Below, one piece after another: positions 1 to 9,472 of a stretch of DNA of 64,000 nt. The DNA is from JAUIJL01 sp965366625. GTDB lineage: Bacteria > Acidobacteriota > Thermoanaerobaculia > Multivoradales > J023. How positions within the stretch are numbered: position 1 is the stretch's first letter; every line of letters begins with the position of its first letter. The stretch covers positions 20,515 through 84,514 of the forward strand of contig CBDUGP010000028.1 of NCBI GenBank assembly GCA_965366625.1. Direction: 5' to 3'. The position numbers and the translations under genes are program-made. Under the pieces are notes generated by a model. That model saw only the letters and a program-made list of their open reading frames with translations. It did no database searches and had not been told where the DNA came from.

Positions 1-3000
1 AACTTTTGTTATTACCTGTTCAAGCCGAACGGTTGTGGTGCCACGTCTCCCTATGGCGTTTGCGATCTCAACGGTGACGGCAACCTCGCCGATGCCGACT
101 GGGATGCCGGCTGGTTTGCCTACCAGGCGGAATGCGACGGCAAATGCCAATGCTTGCAAGGCATTGATGCCTTGGGCCGACCCATCAGCCCGGACAACGC
201 CAATTGCGGCACCAAGGTCTGTGGTCTAAACGACGAGGTCTTCGAATGTCGGCAGGACGTGGGCTGGACTAAAATCGGTCGTTGCAGCGATTGCCGGTGC
301 CCCAATGGAATCGACCAAAACAACCGAGCGATTCCGGTGGAGCTCACCTTCTGCGGCTATGAAACCTGTGGCAATAGCGGTCGCAGATGGCGATGTAGTC
401 CCAGCGGGAGCGGCGCACAGTGGGTGGATATCGGATCGTGCGGCGATGCTCCGCCCACCGATCCGCCGCCCACTGACCCGCCGCCCACCGATCCGCCGCC
501 TACCGATCCGCCGCCTACCGATCCGCCGAGCGATCCCGACATCACCCTCAACACCGGCCCGAACGCCAAGTTCGGCACCAACTCGGCCATGTGGATCCAA
601 CATCCGTCCAGCGAGCTGGCCGATCTCAACGTCGGCGATGCCAAGAATCTCGGCTTCCACTTGGCAACCCTCGGCGAGGTGGACGACTCGGCGAATCCCG
701 CCGACAAAGTCATCCCGATGATCGAAGCCGCCCATCAGAGGGGCGTGATCCCCATTTTGCGCTTGTGCGTGGCCGAAGCGTATTGCGCCTATACCGATCA
801 TCCCGAGCGGGTGGTGAGCCTGATCGACTCGATCTTGAGCTCCGGCCGGGTGCACGAGCGGTTCTACGTCATCGCCGGACCCAACGAGCCGCCCCGGGAG
901 CGCTGGATGTACAGCTCTTCTTACATTCCCGATCCCGAGCCCGGTCAGTTCTTCACACCGGACGATATCGCGACCATCGCCAACGACATGAAGCGGTTCT
1001 CCGACGTGATCGTGAAAGCCTACGGCAACCACCACCAGGTGAAGCTCCTGAGCCCTGTTTTTGATTGCCACAATCCGTACACCCCATCGTTGATTCGGTC
1101 ATTGGCGGCGGACCAAGAGTTCGATTTCCATGACTTTGACGGTGTCGGCGTCAACTCGTACAACCTGCACGGATATCTGGCTACCCGCTATTTCAACTGG
1201 TGCCGCAGCTACCTGAAAAGATACACCGGCACCATGACTTACAATTATTTTCAAACCGAGACCGGGATGTTCGAGACGCGGCTCGAAGCCGACGACGGCA
1301 ACGCCATTCCCAGATCTCAAGGGTTGGACAATTTGCGGCGCTATTTCTCCGTGGTTCGGCGCGAGTCGCAGTTACGGGCCAGTCTGCTCTTCAACGGCAA
1401 TGCACGCAGCCACGACGACGATTACGACTACAACGAGATCAGCTCCAGCGAGTGGGATTATGTGCTCACGGACTGCGGCACGAATTGCCCGAGCGGCCAT
1501 TCCATGAGTCTCGAAGTCGGCCTCGACGGATTCGATGGGGCCAGCCCCCTTCTGGTCGGACCGTCAACGTTGGAGAAAAGCGGCGGCAGCCCTTGGGGAC
1601 CGAATCTGACCCATGGATCCCACGCCTCCAACCCGATACCCAACAACGACACGCTAGGGGATAGCTTCGGCGTCTATTCCCCCGGAGAGGGTGAGCTGCT
1701 GGAACAGCTGTTGAGTGATCGCTACGAGGACGGACGCCTTTACACCTTCCGTAGCGTCGCCGTAGGCAGCGAGCTTCGTAGCGGCGCGTTGCCCTACGTG
1801 CTCGGTTATGCCGCGGTCGACGACGACCCGACCAGCTTCCAGATGCTGACCGCCGCCGTGGTGGACCTCGACGGCCATACGACTTGGATCGAGACCGACG
1901 GCGTCGGCTGGGCGACGGCCGAGAGCGGCCCGGAAATCGGCCGCCAGATCATGATCCGCTTCGGCGACGATGCCCAGGGTGGACGGGGCGAGGTGTGGGT
2001 CGATCAGGTGGAGGTGATCTCTTCGCTCTTCACCCCCGATCCGCCGACATCCCTGGTGGCGGCTTTCGCGACCGATCCCGATCTGGGCGTTGCGCCCCTG
2101 ACCGTCACTTTCACCGACACGTCCATCGCCCGAGGCACAGACATCACTTCTTGGGCCTGGGATTTCGACGGCGACGGCACCGTCGATCATACGTCGACCG
2201 ATCCCGAGAATCCGGGCGGCACCTTCACCTTCAACGAAATCGGGCAATACACTCCGACTCTGACGGTGACCGACGGCCAATTGGAGCACACAGCGCGTTA
2301 TTCGAACCACATTTGGGCCACCCCCACTCCGAGCTTGGATGTGACGTTTACCGCCGGCTCGACGGTTGGCACGGCGCCGTTTAACGTCGCCTTCAAGGAC
2401 ACCTCAACGGTCCTCGGCGGGCATATCGCCGATCGACTTTGGGATTTCGACGGCGACGGCACGGCCGATAAGAATGAGGTCCAGCCGACCCATACCTTTG
2501 AGCAGCCGGGGACTTACATCGTCACCTTGACGGTGACCACGGACGTCGGCCTGAGCGGAAGCGCGGAGCTGGCGGTGGAGGTGCACGAGCTCGGGGGTAG
2601 CCAGGGAGCCACCCTGGGAGAGAGCTTCGACGACGGGGCGAGCCTCGCCCATTGGTCGACCCCGGGGATCATCGCCCACGACAGCGGCAGCCTGCGCCTC
2701 GATGCCGCCGCGGCACTCGATCTCTACTCCCCGTACCTCGTGCCGGCGGTCTCGGCCGACGACCTCTACCTGGCCTACCAGGTGCGCACCGACGGCGGCG
2801 CCCTGCCCGGAGTCGAGTTGGAGCTCTATGACGAAGGCTTCAACGCCTTTAAGCGTGTGACGCCGTTCTCCACCGACGCTCGTGATGTCCACGGAATTTG
2901 GGGTCCGGAGCGGACGGCGGGCTTCTATGTGGACGACGAGTATTGGATCTCCGGCACTCCCCATGTACCCGCGTACCTGCGGGTGGTTTTTTCCGCCGAC

Positions 3001-3639
3001 GCCGGCTCGACCTGGATCGACAATGTTTGGCTGTCGACCCACCAACGACCGGAGGCGCGCATCATTACCTACCGAGGCGGCGAAGTGGGTGAGATCCAAA
3101 TCCTCGACGCAACGGGCAGCTATGACCCCGACGACGGCGCCCTCTCGTACCGCTGGTGGCAAGTCTCCGGACCGTCGGCACCCGTGCTCGGTACCGAGCA
3201 GGAGCTGGCCCAGATCCCACGAGAGCTGGAGGAGACGGGCACAGTGCGCGTGGCCCTACAGGTGACCGACGCCCACGGTGCGCCCAGCCTGGTGGTGGAG
3301 AAGGACGTTCTGACGGTGGTGCCGGCCGGAACGGACGTGCAGTGCGAGATCACCGATTCCAGCGCTTGGAGCGACAGCTTCCTGCTGGACACGGTGACGA
3401 TCACCAACCACTCGTCGACGCCGACTTCGGGCTGGCAGATGGTGCTCACCTTCCCGCATCCGGTGAGCGGCATCGACCTCTGGAACGGCCACTGGACCCT
3501 GTCGAGCGACGGCCGGGTGTTGACCGTCACCAACAAGAGCTGGAACGGCAACATCGATCCGGGAGAGTCGGAGACCTTCGGCCTCGAAGGCGACCACGGT
3601 GGCACCTTCACCGATCCGACCTGCGTTTCCGTCCCATAG
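1..3639 (+). CDS. Large secreted multidomain glycosidase-like protein with PKD and CBM2 domains (5' partial)
   Basis: The frame is open from the first base, so the start lies outside the window; 1212 residues are visible. In order: an EF-hand/dockerin-like DLNGDGNLADAD (residues 22-33); two Cys-rich repeats of about 50 residues beginning CQC (about 49) and CRC (about 98); a Pro-Thr-Asp linker (151-175); a probable TIM-barrel hydrolase region (about 180-460) with GPNEPP (Glu296) and TETGMFE (Glu420), placed like the acid/base and nucleophile of clan GH-A enzymes; two PKD domains with WDFDGDGT (about 690-768 and 780-864); a jelly-roll-like segment starting ESFDDGASLAHW; a third Ig/PKD-like domain (about 1024-1105); and a C-terminal CBM2-like cellulose-binding domain (about 1113-1212). 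Extracellular polysaccharide hydrolysis is inferred. The two Glu assignments rest on motif position only. The Cys-rich repeats are not a family I recognise. Confidence 0.85.
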   Translation, partial: NFCYYLFKPNGCGATSPYGVCDLNGDGNLADADWDAGWFAYQAECDGKCQCLQGIDALGRPISPDNANCGTKVCGLNDEVFECRQDVGWTKIGRCSDCRCPNGIDQNNRAIPVELTFCGYETCGNSGRRWRCSPSGSGAQWVDIGSCGDAPPTDPPPTDPPPTDPPPTDPPPTDPPSDPDITLNTGPNAKFGTNSAMWIQHPSSELADLNVGDAKNLGFHLATLGEVDDSANPADKVIPMIEAAHQRGVIPILRLCVAEAYCAYTDHPERVVSLIDSILSSGRVHERFYVIAGPNEPPRERWMYSSSYIPDPEPGQFFTPDDIATIANDMKRFSDVIVKAYGNHHQVKLLSPVFDCHNPYTPSLIRSLAADQEFDFHDFDGVGVNSYNLHGYLATRYFNWCRSYLKRYTGTMTYNYFQTETGMFETRLEADDGNAIPRSQGLDNLRRYFSVVRRESQLRASLLFNGNARSHDDDYDYNEISSSEWDYVLTDCGTNCPSGHSMSLEVGLDGFDGASPLLVGPSTLEKSGGSPWGPNLTHGSHASNPIPNNDTLGDSFGVYSPGEGELLEQLLSDRYEDGRLYTFRSVAVGSELRSGALPYVLGYAAVDDDPTSFQMLTAAVVDLDGHTTWIETDGVGWATAESGPEIGRQIMIRFGDDAQGGRGEVWVDQVEVISSLFTPDPPTSLVAAFATDPDLGVAPLTVTFTDTSIARGTDITSWAWDFDGDGTVDHTSTDPENPGGTFTFNEIGQYTPTLTVTDGQLEHTARYSNHIWATPTPSLDVTFTAGSTVGTAPFNVAFKDTSTVLGGHIADRLWDFDGDGTADKNEVQPTHTFEQPGTYIVTLTVTTDVGLSGSAELAVEVHELGGSQGATLGESFDDGASLAHWSTPGIIAHDSGSLRLDAAAALDLYSPYLVPAVSADDLYLAYQVRTDGGALPGVELELYDEGFNAFKRVTPFSTDARDVHGIWGPERTAGFYVDDEYWISGTPHVPAYLRVVFSADAGSTWIDNVWLSTHQRPEARIITYRGGEVGEIQILDATGSYDPDDGALSYRWWQVSGPSAPVLGTEQELAQIPRELEETGTVRVALQVTDAHGAPSLVVEKDVLTVVPAGTDVQCEITDSSAWSDSFLLDTVTITNHSSTPTSGWQMVLTFPHPVSGIDLWNGHWTLSSDGRVLTVTNKSWNGNIDPGESETFGLEGDHGGTFTDPTCVSVP
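451..525 (+). repeat. 15-bp tandem repeat x5 encoding a PPTDP linker
   Basis: Five consecutive 15-bp units (CCGCCCACCGATCCG and close variants) encode PPTDP repeats that link the Cys-rich region to the hydrolase region. The period keeps the reading frame. Confidence 0.95.
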
Positions 3640-3708
3640 TCGACAAACTCGGCCGCCGCCTAGAGTCCGGCCACTGTCCTCGCGAGCCTGTCAACGGGAT
3701 GTAAGAAA

Positions 3709-3732
3709 GGGGCGGCCCCCGCGGGCCGCCCC
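3709..3732. terminator. GC-rich hairpin between convergent genes
   Basis: GGGGCGGCCC, loop CCGC, GGGCCGCCCC form a perfect 10-bp stem. It lies 69 bp after the stop at 3639 and 49 bp beyond the stop of the converging gene at 3782. There is no T-tract on either side, so it may act as a shared transcription end or simply as a structure. Confidence 0.5.
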
Positions 3733-3781
3733 GACACCGACCGAAGGCCGCGGTTGGGCGCGAGGGATGCGCTTTTCCGGC

Positions 3782-4357
3782 TCAGAAGAGTGAGCTTTGG
3801 CCGCCGTCTGGGGGATAGGTCAGCACGCCGTTTTCGACCCTGGCTTCCGGGCTCAGCCGATGGATTTGGGTTTCTTCGGGTTTGAGCACGTGCACGACCT
3901 CGAAACCGTCGACGGTCAAGGCATCGCTGAGGAAGTAGCGGTGGCAGTGGCTGGGCTCGGCTTCGGCGCACATCACGGCTACGGGTACTTTTCGGGCGGC
4001 ACCTTTGATTCGCTCGAAGGCCAGCCGAAAGTCTTCGTCGACCATGTGGTCGGCGTATCCGCGAAATCCTTCATTTTTCAACCCGCCGTTGACCGAATCA
4101 GGCTTTGGCTCTCGATGGCCTCCGAGCTCGAGCTCGTGGATGTAGGCGATGCCGCGTAGCTGCAAGGAGACTGCCAGTGCCGGGCGATTGTATTGAGGGT
4201 ATCGCTTCGACGAAGGGTAGCGGCGTACATCCACCAAGACTCGGATTTGAAAAGCTTCGAGCTTGGCGATCAACAGCTCTACCGGTTTGTTGGAGTGCCC
4301 GACGGTGAAAACACGGGGGTTTCCGGAGGCGGCTTCGGCGGAGTCTTTGTAGATCAT
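3782..4357 (-). CDS. DUF488 family protein
   Basis: A 191-residue protein matching DUF488: it opens with FTVGHSNKPVELL, then VLVDVRRYPSSKRYPQYN, and has the late CAEAEPSHCHRYFLSDAL with its CxxE.xxCHR-type motif. The family's biochemical role is not established; members are small soluble cytoplasmic proteins. I place the start at ATG 4357, because reading further upstream would run into the preceding gene that ends at 4377 and would add about 28 residues without family similarity. It is last in a tight three-gene run (serine hydrolase, Na+/Ca2+ exchanger, DUF488) with a 19-bp gap, so co-transcription is likely. Confidence 0.85.
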   Translation of the reverse strand: MIYKDSAEAASGNPRVFTVGHSNKPVELLIAKLEAFQIRVLVDVRRYPSSKRYPQYNRPALAVSLQLRGIAYIHELELGGHREPKPDSVNGGLKNEGFRGYADHMVDEDFRLAFERIKGAARKVPVAVMCAEAEPSHCHRYFLSDALTVDGFEVVHVLKPEETQIHRLSPEARVENGVLTYPPDGGQSSLF

Positions 4358-4376
4358 GGTGGGTCGGAAGTTCGGA

Positions 4377-5312
4377 TCAGGCCATGAATAGGTAGACCGA
4401 ATAACCGATGTAGATCGACAACAGCGCGAAGGCTTCGGCACGGTAGAGGCGACCCGTGAGGCCTAAGAAGACCATCAACAAAACGCTGATACCGAGCATC
4501 ACGAAATAGTCGAGCCTCATAACTTCAGCCGCCACCTGGAGTGGAGCCACCACCGAGGTCAGGCCGAGAATGCACAGCAAATTGAAGATATTGGAGCCGA
4601 TGATGTTGCCCATGACGATATCGGTTTCACCTTTGCGCCCAGCCACCAAGCTGGCCGCCAGCTCCGGTAGGCTGGTGCCGATCGCGACTAAGGTCAAGCC
4701 GATCACACGCTCGGAGATGCCGACCGCTCGGGCCATGTCGCTGGCGCCGATCACCAAGGCTTGGGCGCCGCCCACCAGCAAAGCGATGCCGAATGCGACT
4801 CCGAGGGCCGATTTCCAAACCGGAGCCTCTTCGATTTGGCCTTCTTCGAGGCCAACGACCTGATGCTCAGGGTCCCGTAGAAGGAACCAAATGAAACCGA
4901 TCAAGATGGCAAAGAGGACAAATCCTTCCAGGCGCTCGAGGGCCAAGCTGGTGAGCATCAACGGATAACAGAGCACCGTCACCACGATCATGAAGGCCAT
5001 TTCGCGGCGTAAGAATCGTCCGGTGGCGGGTAAGGTGTAAAACAGCGCTGTGATGCCCAGAATCAAACCGACGTTGGCGATGTTGGAGCCCACGGCATTG
5101 CCCACGGCGAGGTCTGGGGAGCCTTTGAGATTGGCCGCAACGGCCGCCGCCAGCTCCGGCGCTGAGGTGGCAAAAGCCACCACGGTCAGGCCGATGGCCA
5201 TGGGGCTCATGCCGAAGTGGAAGGCGAGCTTTTTGGCGTGGTCCACCAAAAGCTCGCCGCCGTAAAACAGCAGCACAATTCCGATGGCAACAAGCAATAA
5301 AGAAATCAGCAC
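4377..5312 (-). CDS. CaCA-family calcium/sodium antiporter
   Basis: 311 residues, very hydrophobic, about ten membrane segments. The two diagnostic alpha-repeats are clear: the first has FATSAPELAAAVAA followed by GNAVGSNIANVGLILG; the second has AIGTSLPELAASLVAG followed by GNIIGSNIFNLLCILG. The acidic residue in each (S/T)xPE motif is the ion ligand in this family. It is a YrbG-like inner-membrane exchanger. The start is GTG at 5312, preceded by an AGGGG stretch. The stop of the upstream serine hydrolase is 11 bp away, so the genes form an operon. No cytoplasmic regulatory loop of eukaryotic type is present. Confidence 0.93.
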   Translation of the reverse strand: MLISLLLVAIGIVLLFYGGELLVDHAKKLAFHFGMSPMAIGLTVVAFATSAPELAAAVAANLKGSPDLAVGNAVGSNIANVGLILGITALFYTLPATGRFLRREMAFMIVVTVLCYPLMLTSLALERLEGFVLFAILIGFIWFLLRDPEHQVVGLEEGQIEEAPVWKSALGVAFGIALLVGGAQALVIGASDMARAVGISERVIGLTLVAIGTSLPELAASLVAGRKGETDIVMGNIIGSNIFNLLCILGLTSVVAPLQVAAEVMRLDYFVMLGISVLLMVFLGLTGRLYRAEAFALLSIYIGYSVYLFMA

Positions 5313-5323
5313 CGAGGGAGCCC

Positions 5324-6553
5324 CTAATTGGAAGAGCGGTCGGATTGGGGTTCGGGGGCAAGCCCCAGGTCTGCATAAACGGCTTCCGCCAGCTCTTTGA
5401 ACCGGCGGGTGTGGGCGGGCTCGCCCGGCTGGCCGTTGGCCACCATGGCCACCACCAAGTCATACTTCGGATCCGCAAAGCCTGTGGATGATTGAAACCC
5501 ACTGTGTCCGAAGGTTCTGCGCGAAGCCGAGGCGCCATAACCGTAAGCCACCAGCTGCTCGCCGTAATGTTTGGAGTCGACAATGAAACCCAGGCCCCAA
5601 TCGAGCTTTTGCTTGAAGGTTTGATCTTGCATTCCGACGCGCTGGGGAGTGGTCAGAGCTTCCACGGTTTGGGGAGTCAGCAGACGCTGTCCGTCCGCGG
5701 TAAGGCCCTTGCGCAGCAGCATCTCGTAAAATTTGCCCAGATCACGGATAGGGCCTCGACCGTTGCCCCCGGGGGAGCAGCCCACCACCGACGGTGCCTC
5801 ATGCCAACGGCGAAGGATTTTCTGCCCCTTCTCGGTGCCGTACATGTGGGCGATCCGATCGCCGTAGGCAGCGAATCGGTCTTCGGGCATGCCGATCCAA
5901 GAATCGTGCATGCCGCACGGCTCCAGAACCTCCCGTCGCACGAAGCGGTCGAAGCGTTCGCCGGCGATCCGTGCCACCACCTCTCCGAGCACGAACCAGC
6001 TCGAGGCCATGTGGTAACCCGCTTTTTCTCCCGGTTCCCAGCGGGGCTCGGGGCGGTGACGGCAGATCGTGTCGATGATCTCTTCCCACGAGGCCTCCGG
6101 CCAGCCGATGTTGAGCATGCGGATGCCGCCGGTGTGGGTGAGGATGTGGCGCAGGGTGATCTCCCCTTTGCCTTGGGCCTCGAACTCGGGCACGAAACGG
6201 GCCACCTTGTCGTCGAGATCGCAGTCGCCCCGTTGCCAGAGCAAAGCGAAAGCGACTGCGGTCACCGGTTTGGTAGACGACAACCAGATGTTGAGAGAAT
6301 CCTGCTCCATGGGCAGGCCCTCGGCCCGCTCGCCGATCACCAAGTCGGCAAATTCAAAGGGCACCGCCTCAGATGACACAGCTCCGGAAGACACGGCCCC
6401 GGTAGACACGGCCCCGGTAGACACGGCCTCAGAAGACACGGCCTCAGAAGACACAGTGCCGCCCGCTCCACGGGAAACGTAGATTTGCACTCCCGAATGG
6501 AGGCCGTTTTCAAAACCTGATCGAGCGACGGATTGCGTGAGGGATAGGTCCAT
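5324..6553 (-). CDS. Serine hydrolase of the beta-lactamase / penicillin-binding (class C-like) family
   Basis: 409 residues. The SxxK nucleophile motif is S92-S93-T94-K95 in WLSSTKPVTA. The Tyr motif region is GYHMASSWFVLGEVV, where the usual YxN asparagine appears replaced. A late FGHSGFQSSTGF supplies the HxG motif. The length fits EstB/class C-like esterases or D-aminopeptidases, so the substrate could be an ester, a peptide or a cell-wall fragment; beta-lactam resistance should not be assumed. There is no evident signal peptide. Residues about 33-65 are an insert of six VSSEA/VSTGA pentapeptides made by a 15-bp DNA repeat, lying just after the N-terminal strands. First gene of the run to DUF488. 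No strong ribosome site is seen before ATG 6553. Confidence 0.88.
   Translation of the reverse strand: MDLSLTQSVARSGFENGLHSGVQIYVSRGAGGTVSSEAVSSEAVSTGAVSTGAVSSGAVSSEAVPFEFADLVIGERAEGLPMEQDSLNIWLSSTKPVTAVAFALLWQRGDCDLDDKVARFVPEFEAQGKGEITLRHILTHTGGIRMLNIGWPEASWEEIIDTICRHRPEPRWEPGEKAGYHMASSWFVLGEVVARIAGERFDRFVRREVLEPCGMHDSWIGMPEDRFAAYGDRIAHMYGTEKGQKILRRWHEAPSVVGCSPGGNGRGPIRDLGKFYEMLLRKGLTADGQRLLTPQTVEALTTPQRVGMQDQTFKQKLDWGLGFIVDSKHYGEQLVAYGYGASASRRTFGHSGFQSSTGFADPKYDLVVAMVANGQPGEPAHTRRFKELAEAVYADLGLAPEPQSDRSSN
6372..6461 (-). repeat. 15-bp tandem repeat x6 inside the serine hydrolase gene
   Basis: Six units of the type GACACGGCCCCGGTA sit end to end and encode (VSSEA/VSTGA)n on the minus strand. 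The first and last units are the most diverged and the middle ones are near-identical, as expected from slippage expansion. Confidence 0.93.
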
Positions 6554-6737
6554 CGTAAGACTTGTGATGGGTAGCCTTTGGAGTTTTCCGAGGGATATTT
6601 CGACGATCGAGGATCGACTCGTCGCGGTCAGAGCATAACATTTGCCGACACAGCCTGGACGACCAGCTCCGACTAGGCGACACTAGCAGGCCCACCGTAT
6701 GGGCTTGTCCACCCTTTCCACAGCCAGGAGCCTTCGA

Positions 6738-9386
6738 ATGTTCGACCGACCGACCTGCCGGCTTGCCGCCACTCTCCTCACCGCTCTTCTTTTCCTGGCG
6801 GGGGCCGATGGGTCGACCGCGGCAGGCGCAAAGTCTACGGCCAATCACGACGATAAACCGAAGGTGGAAGTGGCGGTTTCGAGCTGGTGGATCGCCGGAC
6901 CGTTGGATCACCAGATGCCGGCTCTGGCCGGGGCGGAACCAGACGGCGACTTCGGCTACCCCCAATTGCTCGCGGAGCCGACCGTGCCGATTTCGAAGCT
7001 CCGTCCGTCGGACGGCGGCAAGGTTTCGGGTTTGGCGGACAGCGTGACTTGGCGATCGGCCAAAGGTCGTGCTGTCAAACTCGACCCGAGCCCCGAGACG
7101 GCACGATCGGCTTGGCTCGCGACCCGCATCCAAACCCACCGATTCGTAACCGCGACCTTGAAAGTCAACAGCGGCCAACGATTCAAGGTCTTTGTCGACG
7201 GTGTCGAGGTGGCAGAGCAGGCGGAGCTTGGTGAGAAAGCGGACGAGCCGGTCGAGGCGTCTTTGGAACTCGAATCAGGTAGCCATTTGGTGTTGATCAA
7301 AGCTTTGGCGGAGCCCGGTGCCGACGCTTGGGCGGTTGACGTGGGGTTAGAGGTGGCCGCCGGGCTCGAGAGCGCGGTGTCGGCCGGCAGAAGCTCGACC
7401 CGGCCCTTGACCCTGGAGGACATGCTCGACGTCGCCCGCTACTCGAATTTGAAGCTCTCGCCCGATGGCCGTTGGCTCGCCATGGCCGGGGGTCAACCGT
7501 CGGTGCCCGCGGACCACAGCGAGCAGTGGATCGACATCGTCGATGTCGAAAGCGGTGAAATCGTCCGTTCCTTGCGCGGCGGCGAGTCGAATTTCGGTTG
7601 GCTTGCGGAGCAGGACGAGCCGACGATTTTCTTCTCCCTGTCCTCGAAGATCAACGAGGAGGCTTCCGACGTCTATCGTTCGAAGCTGCTGAGCGGCGAC
7701 CGGCAGAAAGTTGCCGAGCAAGTGGAGCATTTGCAGAGCGTGACCGCGCTGCCCGATGGTTCGGGTTGGATTCTGGAAATATCCGAACCGTCGAAAGCAG
7801 ATGAGCGCGGGGTCAAACGTTTCCGCGATCTTCCCGACCGCTGGGCAGGTTGGCGGGACGCCTCCTATTTCGTGCACCTCGACGAGACTGGGAAGCGCCG
7901 TCGTTTGACCGTCGGCGGCCAGTCGACGGGCCTGCAAGACATTCGTTTCGACGGCGGGGCCATGGTGGTGAGTCGGGTTCGTTACGGCACCACGGAACGG
8001 CCGTATTCCGAAACCGAGCTCTTCGAAATCGACCTGGGCTCGTTGAAAGAGCGCTCGTTGGCGACTCTGAAGTGGTTCGGCAACGCGGCTTACTCGCCCG
8101 ACGGTAAGACGTTATTGATCACCGGCAGCCCGGCGCTCTTCGGCGAGTTGGGCAATGTGTCGGAGCCCCACGAATTTGCCAACGAATACGACACCCAAGC
8201 ATATTTGATGTCGATCGAAGATCCCGCGGCGGTGCGCGCCGTGAGCCGGGACTTCGATCCCGCCATCCTGAGTGCGAACTGGTCCCGGGACGACGGTTTG
8301 ATTTATTTCGAGGCCCAAGATCGCACCTGGAGCCGGATCTACCAATTCGATCCAGCGGGTGACGCCACCTTCGTCGAGCTTCCTGCGGCCACCGACACCT
8401 TGTCGTCACCGACCGTCGCTGGTGATCGCTTGGCCTACGTCGGCTCCTCGCCCAATCGCCCGTACGCGGTTTTCGTACAGAACACCCGTGCCGACGCCCA
8501 GGCCCAGGTCTTGGCGGATCCGTCGGCGGAGCGTTTGCAGGACGTCGAATTCGGTGAGGTCAAACCCTGGACCTTCACCTCCGCCGCCGGCGACGAGATC
8601 CTGGGCCGGGTCTACTACCCACCGGGTTTCGATCCGGCGCGAAAATATCCCCTATTGGTTTATTACTACGCCGGCACCGTGCCGGTCGATCGGACTTTCG
8701 GCGGTCGATATCCCAAGGAGCTGTGGGCGGCCAACGATTACGTGGTTTACGTACCCCAACCCAGTGGTGCGAACGGTTTTGGACAGGAGTTTTCAGCCCG
8801 TCACGTCAACGCCTGGGGACGCCAAACCGCCGACGAGATCATTGAGGGCACCCAGAAGTTGTTGGCCGAGTCCAACTTTCTCGACGCCGATCGGGTGGGC
8901 TGCTTGGGCGCGTCCTACGGTGGATTCATGACCATGTACCTGCAGACCCGCACGGACATCTTCTCCGCCGCCATCTCCCACGCCGGGATCTCGAATCTGG
9001 CCAGTTATTGGGGCAAGGGTTGGTGGGGATATCTCTACAGCGCCGCCGCTTCGGCGGAGAGCATGCCGTGGAATAACCCCGAGCTTTATCTCGGCCAAAG
9101 CCCGCTCTATTCCGCCGACAAGATCCAGACCCCCCTCTTGTTGCTGCACGGTGATGCCGACACCAACGTGCCCTCGGTGGAAAGCCATCAGATGTATACC
9201 GCCCTGAGGCTATTGGGCAAAGAGGTGGAGCTGATCGAGATCGCCGGTGAGAATCACACGATTCTCACCTATCCGAAGCGCAAGCTCTGGTCCCGCACGA
9301 TCATCGCCTGGTTCGATCGCTGGTTGAAAGATCAGCCCGAGGCTTGGCAGTTTCTTTGGGGTGACGAACGTGAGCCCAAGGGCTGA
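6738..9386 (+). CDS. S9-family (prolyl oligopeptidase type) serine peptidase
   Basis: 882 residues. ATG 6738 is chosen over the ATG at 6699 because AGGAG precedes it by 8 bases and a clean signal peptide follows (MFDRPTCRLAATLLTALLFL). The N-terminal half is a beta-propeller-like region with repeated SPDGRWLAMAG and YSPDGKTLLITG motifs. The C-terminal alpha/beta-hydrolase domain has GASYGGFM (nucleophile Ser726), HGDADTNVP (likely Asp808) and GENHTI (His840), the complete S9 triad. About 170 extra residues between the signal peptide and the propeller resemble a carbohydrate-binding-like beta domain; this is uncertain. Likely exported, degrading oligopeptides in the periplasm or outside. Confidence 0.93.
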   Translation: MFDRPTCRLAATLLTALLFLAGADGSTAAGAKSTANHDDKPKVEVAVSSWWIAGPLDHQMPALAGAEPDGDFGYPQLLAEPTVPISKLRPSDGGKVSGLADSVTWRSAKGRAVKLDPSPETARSAWLATRIQTHRFVTATLKVNSGQRFKVFVDGVEVAEQAELGEKADEPVEASLELESGSHLVLIKALAEPGADAWAVDVGLEVAAGLESAVSAGRSSTRPLTLEDMLDVARYSNLKLSPDGRWLAMAGGQPSVPADHSEQWIDIVDVESGEIVRSLRGGESNFGWLAEQDEPTIFFSLSSKINEEASDVYRSKLLSGDRQKVAEQVEHLQSVTALPDGSGWILEISEPSKADERGVKRFRDLPDRWAGWRDASYFVHLDETGKRRRLTVGGQSTGLQDIRFDGGAMVVSRVRYGTTERPYSETELFEIDLGSLKERSLATLKWFGNAAYSPDGKTLLITGSPALFGELGNVSEPHEFANEYDTQAYLMSIEDPAAVRAVSRDFDPAILSANWSRDDGLIYFEAQDRTWSRIYQFDPAGDATFVELPAATDTLSSPTVAGDRLAYVGSSPNRPYAVFVQNTRADAQAQVLADPSAERLQDVEFGEVKPWTFTSAAGDEILGRVYYPPGFDPARKYPLLVYYYAGTVPVDRTFGGRYPKELWAANDYVVYVPQPSGANGFGQEFSARHVNAWGRQTADEIIEGTQKLLAESNFLDADRVGCLGASYGGFMTMYLQTRTDIFSAAISHAGISNLASYWGKGWWGYLYSAAASAESMPWNNPELYLGQSPLYSADKIQTPLLLLHGDADTNVPSVESHQMYTALRLLGKEVELIEIAGENHTILTYPKRKLWSRTIIAWFDRWLKDQPEAWQFLWGDEREPKG

Positions 9387-9472
9387 GATGAAGCGAGGCA
9401 AGAGTCGTTCCACACTGAGGCTCCTCAGGGGTCTCTCGGGAGTTGGTTGATAGACTGGCGCGAGGCCCTGCC

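Noticed and set aside
451..525. Short regular repeats that might suggest a CRISPR array
   Set aside because: Units are contiguous without spacers and encode a protein linker in frame; no cas genes are present.
226..1071. Long antisense reading frame opposite the first protein
   Set aside because: A shadow of the GC-rich coding frame; no ribosome site or domain. Similar shadows at 11639-12808, 32974-33630, 56933-58042 and 58142-59011 were dropped for the same reason.
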